DNA from: Sitta carolinensis
Lineage: Eukaryota > Chordata > Aves > Passeriformes > Sittidae
DNA: 64,000 bases
Reading direction: 5' to 3'
Assembly: GCA_032173965.1 (NCBI GenBank)
Contig: CM063292.1
Span: forward strand, 3,362,001-3,426,000
In this document: positions 41,702 through 51,900 of the stretch, in pieces
Numbering within the stretch: position 1 is the stretch's first letter
Layout of the letters: the number at the start of each line of letters is the position of its first letter
The notes under the pieces: generated by a model
The model's input: only the letters and a program-made list of their open reading frames with translations
Told to the model about the DNA's origin: nothing
The model's database searches: none
Made by a program: the position numbers and the translations under genes

Positions 41702-42058
41702 CCTGGAAAAGCAGGGTCTCCATAGGAAAAGGGTTCCTGGAAAAGCAGGGTCTCCCAAGGAAAAGGGTTCCTGGTGAAGCAGGGTCTCCCAAGGGAAAGG
41801 GTTCCTGGAAAAGCAGGGTCTCCATAGGAAAAGGGTTCCTGGTGAAGCAGGGTCTCCCAAGGGAAAGGGTTCCTGGAAAAGCAGGGTCTCCATAGGAAAA
41901 GGGAGCCTGGTGAAGCAGGGTCTCCCAAGGAAAAGGGTTCCTGGAAAAGCAGGGTCTCCATAGGAAAAGGGAGCCTGGTGAAGCAGGGTCTCCCAAGGGA
42001 AAGGGTTCCAGTTAAAGCAGGGTCTCCCAAGGAAAAGGGTTCGTGGTGAAGCAGGGTC
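41702..42058. repeat. 34-bp minisatellite, about 10.5 copies
   Basis: Units begin at 41702, 41736, 41770 and every 34 bp up to 42042. Each contains the core AAGCAGGGTCTCC followed by AAAAGGGTT. Two unit types (CCTGGAAAAG with CCATAGG, and CCTGGTGAAG with CCCAAGG) alternate from 41770 to about 42007, so the true period there is 68 bp. Flanking DNA on both sides (41641-41701 and 42059-42300) holds more diverged related words such as CCTCAGG and AAGGG, suggesting an older, larger array. Confidence 0.9.
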
Positions 42059-42300
42059 TCCTCAGGGAGCAGGTTCCCTAAAGGAGAATCTCTCTGGGTA
42101 AAGGGTCCCCTCAGAGTCGACGGGCCCCTCAAACAGGCTTTCCTCAGGGCGAGGGCTCCCTCAGAAAGGAGGGAAGGGTCCGCTCAAAAAGGAGGCTTTC
42201 CTCAGGAAGAAGTGCTCCTCAGGGGGGTGAGTTCCCTCAAAAGTGAGGGTTTCCTCGGGGAGAAGCGCTCCCTTAGAGAGGAGGCTCCCTCAAGGCTGCG
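42059..42300. repeat. Degenerate repeat zone
   Basis: Recurring words resembling TTCCCTCA, CCTCAGGG and AAGGAGG occur at roughly 30-35 bp intervals but with many changes. This looks like a decayed extension of the neighbouring 34-bp array. It leads into the GC-rich sequence at 42300. Confidence 0.45.
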
Positions 42301-42404
42301 GATCCCCTCAGGAGGCCGGGGCTCTGGGGCTGCCTCCCCCCGCCCGCCCTCCGGACCGCGGGGCCAGCACCGCCGCTCCTCGCCTGCCCGCCAGCCCTCC
42401 ACCC

Positions 42405-43155
42405 GTTCCCTGCCTGCCTCCATCCCTTCCCTGCCTTCCTCCATCCCTCCCCTGCCTGCCTCCATCCCTCCCCTGCCTGCCTCCATCCCTTCCCTGCCTG
42501 CCTCCATCCCTTCCCTGCCTTCCTCCATCCCTCCCCTGCCTGCCTCCATCCCTCCCCCGCCTGCCTCCATCCCTCCCCTGCCTGCCTCCATCCCTTCCCT
42601 GCCTGCCTCCATCCCTCCCCTGCCTGCCTCCATCCCTCCCCTGCCTGCCTCCATCCCTCCCCTGCCTGCCTCCATCCCTTCCCTGCCTGCCTCCATCCCT
42701 CCCCTGCCTGCCTCCATCCCTCCCCTGCCTGCCTCCATCCCTCCCCTGCCTGCCTCCATCCCTCCCCTGCCTGCCTCCATCCCTCCCCTGCCTGCCTCCA
42801 TCCCTTCCCTGCCTGCCTCCATCCCTTCCCTGCCTGCCTCCATCCCTCCCCTGCCTGCCTCCATCCCTCCCCTGCCTGCCTCCATCCCTCCCCTGCCTGC
42901 CTCCATCCCTTCCCTGCCTGCCTCCATCCCTTCCCTGCCTGCCTCCATCCCTTCCCTGCCTGCCTCCATCCCTCCCCTGCCTGCCTCCATCCCTCCCCTG
43001 CCTGCCTCCATCCCTTCCCTGCCTGCCTCCATCCCTTCCCTGCCTGCCTCCATCCCTCCCCTGCCTGCCTCCATCCCTTCCCTGCCTGCCTCCATCCCTT
43101 CCCTGCCTGCCTCCATCCCTTCCCGGCCTCCCTCCATCCCTTCCCTGCCTGCCTC
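42405..43155. repeat. 21-bp minisatellite, about 36 copies
   Basis: The + strand unit is CCTGCCTGCCTCCATCCCTYC plus one C, varying mainly between TCCCTTCC and TCCCTCCC. All units are 21 bp, so the array is open in several frames on both strands (for example a repeated Ala-Ser-Ile-Pro-Pro-Leu-Pro). The complementary strand is G-rich with closely spaced GG to GGGG runs. The low-complexity translation in every frame and the lack of splice context argue against a protein. Confidence 0.93.
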
Positions 43156-43240
43156 GCTCCGCCCGGCCCGCCCCGTGGCCGAGGGCCGGCCCCGCGCTCC
43201 GCCCCGGCCGGGCGGGCTGAGGCGCCGGATGGCGCCGGCG

Positions 43241-44420
43241 GGGCCCGGGCCGCTGTCACAGGCCGCTGTCACAGCGCGGGGTTATCGGGGCCGGGCCGCT
43301 GTCACAGCGCGGGGCCATCGGGGCTATCGGTACCATCGGGACTATCGGTACCATCGGTACCATCGGGGCTATCGGTACCATCGGGGCTATCGGTGCCATC
43401 GGGACTATCGGTACCATCGGTGCCATAGGTACCATCGGTACCATCGGTACCATCGGGGCTATCGGTACCATCGGGACTATCGGTACCATCGGTACCATCG
43501 GGACTATCGGTACCATCGGGCCCGGGCGGCTGTCACAGCGCGGGGTTATCGGGGCCGGGCCGCTGTCACAGCGCGGGGCTGTCTGTACCATCGGGGCTAT
43601 CGGTACCATCGGGGCTATCGGTACCATCGGTGCCATCGGGGCTATCGGTACCATCGGGCTATCGGTACCATCGGGGCTATCGGTACCATCGGTACCATCG
43701 GGGCTATCGGTACCATCGGGGCTATCGGTACCATCGGGGCTATCGGTGCCATCGGGACTATCGGTACCATCGGTGCCATAGGTACCATCGGGACTATCGG
43801 TACCATCGGTACCATCGGGACTATCGGTACCATCGGGCCCGGGCGGCTGTCACAGCGCGGGGTTATCGGGGCCGGGCCGGTGTCACAGCGCGGGGCTGTC
43901 TGTACCATCGGGGCTGTCTGTACCATCGGGGCTATCGGTACTATTGGGGCTATCGGTACCATCGGTACCATCGGGGCTATCGGTACCATCGGTACCATCG
44001 GGGCTATCGGTGCCATCGGTGCCATCGGTACCATCGGTACCATCGGTGCCATAGGTACCATCGGGGCTATCGGTACCATCGGGGCTATCGGTACCATCGG
44101 GACTATCGGTACCATCGGTGCCATAGGTACCATCGGGGCTATCGGTACCATCGGTACCATCGGGGCTATCGGTACCATCGGGGCTATCGGTACCATCGGT
44201 ACCATGGGTACCATCGGGGCTACCGGTACCATCGGGACTATCGGTACCATCGGTACCATCGGTACCATCGGTACCATCGGTGCCATAGGTACCATCGGGG
44301 CTATCGGTACCATCGGGGCTATCGATATCATCGGTACCATCGGTACCGTCGGTACCATCGGGACTATCGGTACCATCGGTACCGTCGGTACCATCGGTAC
44401 CATGGGTACCATCGGGGTAC
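43241..44420. repeat. 9-bp satellite with GC-rich higher-order blocks
   Basis: The array is built of 9-bp variants such as GGTACCATC, GGGGCTATC, GGTGCCATC and GGGACTATC. GC-rich blocks containing GGGCCCGGGC and CTGTCACAGCGCGGGG start near 43241, 43518 and 43835, giving higher-order repeats of about 277 and 317 bp. Each block itself holds two copies of the CTGTCACAGCGCGGGG motif. The last 500 bp are 9-mers only. The 9-bp period keeps many frames open on both strands, which explains the long but meaningless open frames. Confidence 0.92.
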
Positions 44421-45819
44421 CGCCCCAGCCTCCGCTCGTCCCCAGGGTGGGGCGGGAGCTGCCGCCGGCTGCGGAGGGATGGGCCGGGCTGAGCTGAGCT
44501 GGGCACACCGGGAATAAACCTTTCAAGGAGCCCCGTTTCTCTCCAGCGGTTCGCTGCTTAAATTAACAGCACCTCCACGGTCTGTCTTGTAGGTTACAGT
44601 GGTTTCCATTCACCTCCCGGTGTTCACCCCACGATCGGCGTCTTCCTCAGGCAAACAAGGCTTAAGGCCTGAAGGTGAAGCAGCCACAACCCGGCCTCTG
44701 ATGTATGGTAAACAAAGTTAACGAGAAATACTGCATTGGCTCAACAGTGTGTCCTTCGGAGGCGGCTGAAGGGCTGCGTGCTGGGCTCGTCTGCAAAAGA
44801 GAGGTGTCAGGAAGGACATGGAATTTGCAGAAATGAACCCTTCAAAATTACCTATTTGTTCCATATCGGATCATTCTCATATTGTCACCCCAGACTCGCG
44901 TGTTCCCCAGACACAAGGGAAGGCTGTTGGCAGTGGTGTCTGCCCCTGTGGTCATGGTGGAATTTGGGGTTTCAGGCACTGTTAGGTCTGTGCTGTGCTG
45001 CTCCATGGAGAAGGGCAGAGCACACAGCCCAGACTACACCAAAAATCAAGTCTCTGTTGTGCAGGTGACTCTTGGGACATTGAGAGAAATAGCTGTAGCA
45101 CTAAAAGTGTAAAACAAACAAAGGAAACCACAAACCAACCCCCCACTGCCAACTTTAATTCTGTGGGTACCAACTCCCAGTGACTGATTTATTGGTATAT
45201 ATGAATCTGTGTGATTTTAATGAGTCTCGAGTCGTATTCCTAAATGTTTTTGTTCCTTTGTTTCAAATTATTTTTATGTTGTGTCCATAAAAAAACTCAC
45301 TCTCACATGATTTTTAGGGACTTTGCAGCGATGGTGTTTTAATGCCACATCATATTAGCCAACTTAGGTTCAGTCCATTAATGCACCAGAAAGATGCAGC
45401 ATAATCTGTCATAACTAATCCATTATCAGGCTTTTCTCTTCATGTTAGGGATGTATTCCAGCTGTCAAACTCACGGTCACTTTGTGTAAACTAATTTAAC
45501 CATTAGATCATATTGGTTTTTCCATTTGATAGAGACTTCACTGAGGTTTGCATTGGTGGCCAGGGTGGTTTTAGCCAAGAGCTGTCAGACTGTCAGCTTT
45601 TAAAGCCCAGTCACTGTTCGCTGATGTTCTCCAGGTTCATTAAGCCTTGCTGAATACAGAACCTAAACAGTAGTGTTAATCATTTCCTGTAAGGCTGCTA
45701 ATTTGCTCTTCTTGTAAAGCTTGTGCTGGTATGTTAGTCTGTTTGATGTATCTTTCATGGCCCTTTTGATACCTTTCCGTGTTTAATGTTTCTTTTGATT
45801 TTTTTTCCCTTGGCTTCAG
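44421..45819 (+). other. 5' flank or first intron of MEAK7
   Basis: Unique sequence runs from the end of the 9-bp array to the first coding exon. The first 100 bp are still GC-rich and could hold the untranslated first exon. The rest is AT-rich, and its last part ends in a strong pyrimidine tract and CAG at 45817-45819, the acceptor of the first coding exon. No other gene was seen. Confidence 0.45.
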
Positions 45820-45828
45820 GTTGAAAAG

Positions 45829-45996
45829 ATGGGGAATGCCGAAAGCAATGCCTATCAGAATCACCTTTCCAGATTTCTTCCTGAGGAGCAGTCTGACATT
45901 GATGGACTGTTTGATGCCTTATCAGGATCGAGTGGCTCAGCTGGAGCAAAAAATGCCAAAGCTGCAAAGAAAACTGTGACTCTGGCAGCACTACAG
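45829..45996 (+). CDS. MEAK7: MEAK7 coding exon 1
   Basis: This exon encodes residues 1-56, from MGNAES to LAALQ, with the motif FLPEEQSDIDGLFDAL. The exon proper begins at 45820 after a strong TTTTTTCCCTTGGCTTCAG acceptor and has 9 nt of untranslated leader here. It ends CTACAG followed by GCAAGA, a GC donor, in phase 0. The next exon continues exactly where the human protein does, which supports the non-canonical donor. Confidence 0.9.
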
Positions 45997-48900
45997 GCAA
46001 GACGATCTGTTATTCATTGTATATCTGGGATGTAGTGCATCGAAGAGAATTCCAGAAATAAACTATAAAGATGTATTTTTTAAGGATTGCTCATCTCAAT
46101 TTAATTTTTCATATTTTGAGGCAGGATGGATATTTAACTTTTTCTTGCAATTTAACCAGAGTAGTGACTTCCAGGTTTGCATTTATCTCTTAAATTGCAC
46201 TTTAGGGTCCATTTGCAGCTTTCCTGATTCTGAAGTAAGTTGGGGAGTATGGAAATATTCTCACAGAGACCTGAAAAATGGGAAGAATATTTTTACCCCT
46301 GGAGTCTGTAGTGTGGGATCATTTACAGATTGTCTTGAGAAGCTGTCACAAAGTCAGTTTTTATTTGATTATGCCTGTCTCCCTCGACATATCACTGTCT
46401 CTAATCACTTGTACTAAAAGGAGAGAATTCAATTTGACTTGATTAAGCTATGGCTCCCTGTTTTAGCTAATTAACATGCATTACGCTTCTGATTAACTTT
46501 GCATTCATTTTCTAATCAAGAAAAGAGAAAAATGAGTCATTGGGATTCTTAATAACTTCAGCTAGTCAGGAACTAAGTGGCCAAATGAATGTAGTGGTAA
46601 AGTGCAGTTTTATGTATATTACACAGATAATAGAGTCAAATTAAAACTCATTGAAAGCAGCAGGTTATTTTAAGGTGTTCAGCAGTGCCTGTGCATACAG
46701 AGCAGTTTCAGCCTTCCTGCAGCCTGGCTGCTCGTGAGCTGTCACCAATTTCTGGAACACCAAGTTTGGAAATGATGTTCCTGCTGCCTGGTTTTTCAGC
46801 ACTAATTCACCCAACATCCTTGGTGCCTGTTAATTGTTTGAGACCTGGCAGAAGTTCTCTTTCCAGCTTTGCCCTAGATCAATGTGATCTTTAATGAACA
46901 TTTGGCTTTTCCCTTCCTGCCTTTTTGTTGGCCAGCTTAAATTAAAATCTTTTGGAAGACTTCCCGTAGGTGCAGGGAGAATGGCAATGGCATTTCTGCC
47001 TTGTAGGTGACAATGCTCATTCCTGGGCTGAGATGTGACAGATTTGATCCAACAACAGTCTGGTACCACTGCTGAGGCCCAGGCATCACCTCCTGTGCTC
47101 TGCTTAGGTTACACATGTGGGCCAGGACAGGCTGCACTGCATGGCTTGGGAAGCAGGTGGAGCATGAAGCCTTTTTTAAACAAGGGTTCTAAGCTGTCAG
47201 AGGCGTCAGTTTGATGGTTGTTAAGGATTCTTTTTAACACACCTCCTTTTTTTCACACCCCAGGTCCACTCTTTGGAATAGCTAGGAGCAAAATGAAACG
47301 GCACAGTGAAGTGGTGGGATTAGGTAGGGAGTAGGTAGGGTATTCAGCAGTGTGAGGTAAAAAACCCTTGAGTATAATGTTTTAGTTGTGTTCCCTGCTG
47401 CCTCTCCCACTTCAGGCTCATGTAGGATTTTTAGAAAGCCTCTCAAAGACAGCTGTCCCCCCTGTGAGCATCCCTCCCTCGCTGTGGAGCACTCTGATGT
47501 GAAAGGCTGTGCCTGCTATTTCTGCTGCCGCTGGAATCAGTGGGAGTTGTGGCGCTGACGTCAGTGGGAGCAGCACAGAGCTCAGGATATTGGATCTCTC
47601 ATGCCCAGCAACAGCCATTAACAGCAAATAGGAGCAGCCCAGGTGGCTTCCCAAGAGTGGTATTGAGCCAGGAACCAGTAATAGCAGCTCCCCTGAGTGG
47701 AGCTGGAGTTGGGCTTTTAGGCAGGTGGGGCTCCACTGATTGATTTCAGCACAGTCCCCACTGAGCTACACCCCGCGTGGAAGAGTCAAATCAGGTCTTC
47801 AGCACATCTCTGTGCACAGTGAGGACACTGGGTAATCACTCCTGTATGCATGTATTAGAGATGATTTATTTTTAAACTGTGTAATTATCTTCAACACTCT
47901 GAAAGTTGAATCCAGAGTCAGATCTTTCCCACAGAGCTGTGATGAGTGATGATAGATTCCAGCTAGATTTCAGTTCAAAGGGCCAAGCATGTAATTCAGA
48001 TGAATAAGAGCTGATTTTGACTCTCTTAACACCAGGGATGCTTTTTAAAAATCAGGTGATCTGTGTTTCAATTAGTTGTTATGCAGGGGGAAATTTCCCA
48101 GGATTGTTTCTACACGTGTATGTGGGGTTAAACACTGCCTTGAGGCCAAAACTGAGATGTGGAAAACACTCCACTTTGTTTTTAAGTGAGCTGTTCTATT
48201 GAAAGCAAAAATTAAAACACAATTTTGAATGTTTTACTGGCAGAGCTGTAAACCTTTGCACCAGAGTTATCACCTAGAAACCCTTTGCTAATATCCTGTT
48301 AAGACTTTACAGCCGTTGAGTTTTCTGAAATCCGTGGCACTTCTAAAAAAACGGCACCAACCTAAATCACCACAAAAATCTTTATAAAACACAGAGATTT
48401 TTAGTTTTTCTCTTGGCAAAGCAGTTCTTTGACAAAAGTTTATTGCTGATACTACAGACTGTACTTCAGCACAGATTAACTGGAGCACATCAGTTGCTCT
48501 TGCCTTGTAAAATGTGCTCTTTGCTGTTTCTCTCACTGCAGGCACACACCCGGGAGCCCCTGCCAGAGCCAATGACTGCTCGGCTGTACAATGGAATGAA
48601 AAGCATTGACCTGCCTGGCAAATCATCCGGGCTGAGTGAACACATTGCTAAGGAGCAGTTTGTAATTTTTATGTCAAACCTCCTAAAAGGGAATGCAGAT
48701 GAGAAGATTAGCATAATAATGAGAATGATCGCCAAGACAGGAGGGCCTCTGAAGGGCAAACAAATCCAAGAGGTAAGTGTGTGTTGGGGAGACAGTAAGA
48801 GAGCAGGGCCATAGTTAAGAGCCAGCAAAGGCTGTGGTGTGGCTGGTGCTTCTGGGAACCGAGTGAAATGCTTTCTAGAGCTTTGGAAGATCAACTATGT

Positions 48901-51900
48901 AGCTTTTGAGATTACCACAGAGCAATCATTCCTTAGCAGCTCATACACTGCAAATCTTGACCCTCACCTCCCTCCTTCATTCCCTATTTTATGGAGGTGC
49001 TTTGTGAAGTAACGTGTATGAAATGTCTTGAAAAAGGCTCCTTTTCAAGGCCTGTGACACTGAAGTAGCATTTTTGTAATTCCTGACTTGTCATGGCAAG
49101 AGATGTTTCTGCCTTTGGGATTACAGCATCACTACTGCTTGACTTTATCTTCAGACAGTGCTCTGAAGCTCTTGGAAATTTCATTTAAGAAATACCAAAA
49201 TGGTGATGTTTTAATCTTTTAAGTTCACAGAGGATCTGATCACATCTGTAGTCCATGTACTGAGCTACAGGAAGGAGCTGAAAGGTTGGAGTTTGGAGAA
49301 TACGAGGGATTCTTCAAGTGGCATCAAAGCTTTGGCTTCTGAGCTGCTCTCAGAATTGAAGCTTCCAGGTAAGCAGCCCTGGTTCAGCATCTCCCAGAGC
49401 TTGTGCCATCACTGATCTCTTGAGAATTTCTCTCTTTAGGTCACATCTTTGAATTTAAAGGATGAGACCAAAATTTCAAACCTAGTGCTTAGAAAATGAC
49501 ATTGGAATTTTATTTATGTAACCTTACCATCTTTCTCCCCTAAATTCAGGTGAGATTTGATCTGAAGTCTCAAGTTTGTTGTGGAACAATGTCTCCTTTA
49601 TAAATACTGACTTGCAAATGATCGGAATGGACATCTAAGTAATATTTATTTAAATAAAATTTATCATGTATTTTTGACTATGTCCTTTTATAAAGCACAG
49701 GTCTGTCGTTGCACTGTTACAATAACAAATTTTGCTGTCTTATAAAGAACATTTTATGAGTTGTAGCTTGGAGTCTATGTTTCTAAATCATGACAGTCCA
49801 ACCAAAGAATGCCACAGGTAAAGGTTTTTCAGTTCCATGGTTGCATTTGTTTAATATAGTTGACGCTTTACTGTTCCTGGCTCCTTTCACATGGGGTTTT
49901 CTGTTCATTGCAACAATGGAATATTTTGTTTACATTTTAAAAATCACCTGATTATTTTCCAGATGGGCAGACTTACTCCTATTCCTGTGTGTCTTATTCC
50001 TTAGATGGCACAAAACCCGTGGGTTCTCAGCTGCTGGAGACAAATTTTGACCAGAGTGTCATTGAGGACTGGGTGTACCGAGTTCCCCAGATCTCAGTTT
50101 TCCTCAGTGTTGTCATCAGGCAAGGCCTGCATGTCCTGCATTCCCTCCCAGACCAAACCAACGACATCCTCAACCTGCTTCCCCACTGCAAAGGCATCAA
50201 AGGCAGAGGAGTTGTCAGTCTCTTTGACATCCCAGCCATCATCTACATCAACTCCCACCTGCCTGCAGAGATGCAGCACAAGTGGCAGCTTTTGTTTTCC
50301 TCCAGGATCCACGGGGAAAGCTTCTCCCAGCTGTGTGCCCATATAGTGAACAAAGGTCCTTGCATAGTGGTCATAAGGGACTTGGATGGTTTCCTCTTTG
50401 GTGGGTTTGCTTCTCACTCCTGGGAGGTGAAGCCACAGTTTCAAGGTAAAACTCACTTTCCTTTCTTTAGTATCTCTGGGAAATTCCCCTGTTTTTTGTA
50501 CAGTCACAAGAATCCTGTCCCCTTAATGGATACTGTCCCTTTAATGACACAAAGTGTTTCTTACACTTCTAAGTGAATTTTTCTGTGGCAAAAATAACAC
50601 TAATTTTCAAAGACTATAAAACACATGCAAAGTTATTCTTAGCATGGCAGTCAGGTGTGTTGCTGATTAATATTTATAGTTTGTTATTTGGTTTTAAAAT
50701 TGTGGGGCTTACTGACCACAGAACAAATTTTCAGGGAAATCTATCAAGCCCTATAGCTGCTTAGGTTGAAAATTAAATGAAAAGGAATGAAGTAAAGCAC
50801 AGATGATGAATTAGTGTCTAAATAATTTGTCCACAGGATGGCAGTCCTCCATCAGGAACATCTGAGCCTCCTCCTGCTATCTGTGCACTGTCTTTGTTCC
50901 CCTCTAAAATCCAGCAGCCAGAGGACTCTTTGGACAAGTTAAACTTCTTGTTCCCCTAAAACTTTGGGGGACAAGAGAGGGTTTTTGAAGAACTCTTTGG
51001 AAAGGATGTTCATGATAGATTCATGAAGAAAAAAACATGGGCTATGGGTATTTGGTGTTGCTGGGAATCCTCACTCTGGCTGCATTAGAAACTCAGTTTA
51101 TGTCCCAAATGAGTATTTGAAAATTACCACTTCAGACAGTTAATATAATACTATTTTACACTGATTACATGTCCTTTCCTTGTTTTTTTTTTTTTTTTCT
51201 GATGGAGAAACATCTAAAGCATACAGGGCAAGCACACCACGAATGCCTCTGAATCCTCAACTGGGCATGGTGAAAATTGCTCTAAATCATCGACTCCAAA
51301 CTGATTTATGTGTCAGTGTAGTCAGAACTGGGGATGTTTGCATTCACACCAGTTTGTACAGAGCTGTCAGTGGCCAGTTTTAGGTGATATAATACAGTCT
51401 GGGGTAGGTGACCTAGTGACATAATGTCCTAGTGGTGCCTCTGACTGCCCTTGATCACAGCCTGCAATTGCATTGATTTTTGTGACTGCACAGAGTTCAC
51501 TGAGAATGAAAAATAGATCTAAATCTTGATGGGAGATCTTCTGGCTTTCTGAGATGACAGCTGTTGTCTTTGAATTACTCAGCTTAAATTATTTTTTCTA
51601 ATTCATTTGTAGGCAAGTTATAGTTTGCCCTCTTGTCTGACCTGAGGTGATTCTCTGTTTGCAGGTGACAACAGATGCTTTCTGTTTTCTGTTTTCCCCA
51701 CTCTGGCTGTGTACACATACACAGGGTACAACGACCACTACATGTATTTAAACCATGGCCAACAGACTATGCCAAATGGACTTGTAAGTATTCAGAAATG
51801 AGGATTTGGAAATTGGATTTGTGGCTGGCGTTTGGAATTGTTTGGGCTTTTTTTCTTTCTGATGGCAGATTTATTTCACTTGTTATTCTCTGAGGAAATT

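Larger units (their letters stand above)
42290..44500 (+). promoter_or_regulatory. MEAK7: CpG-island region, probable MEAK7 promoter
   Basis: The non-repetitive parts (42295-42405, 43120-43260 and 44420-44500) are very GC- and CpG-rich and contain several GC-box-like words (CCGCCC and GGGCGGG). This is the only strong CpG island upstream of MEAK7, whose first coding exon starts 1.3 kb to the right of it. The untranslated first exon and the transcription start could not be placed. The role is inferred from position and composition. Confidence 0.5.

Noticed and set aside
41702..42058. CRISPR-like array of regular repeats
   Set aside because: The 34-bp units are contiguous, with no unique spacers between them, and the genome is plainly vertebrate.
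41613..42132. Open frames of 68-149 codons with repeated Gly-Asp-Pro-Ala or Trp-Arg-Pro-Cys-Phe-Ser motifs over the 34-bp array
   Set aside because: They are translations of a minisatellite on the - strand. A 34-bp period shifts frame each unit, so similar peptides appear in all frames, which is typical of non-coding repeats.
42212..44497. A 761-codon open frame on the + strand across the 21-bp and 9-bp arrays, and long counterparts in other frames and on the - strand
   Set aside because: The period is a multiple of three, so stops are absent in several frames at once. The translation is pure repeat with no domain, no splice context and no similarity to known proteins.
48413..48541. Extension of MEAK7 coding exon 2 leftwards, because the open frame continues upstream
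   Set aside because: A clear TCTCACTGCAG acceptor lies at 48541, and protein similarity to MEAK7 stops exactly there.
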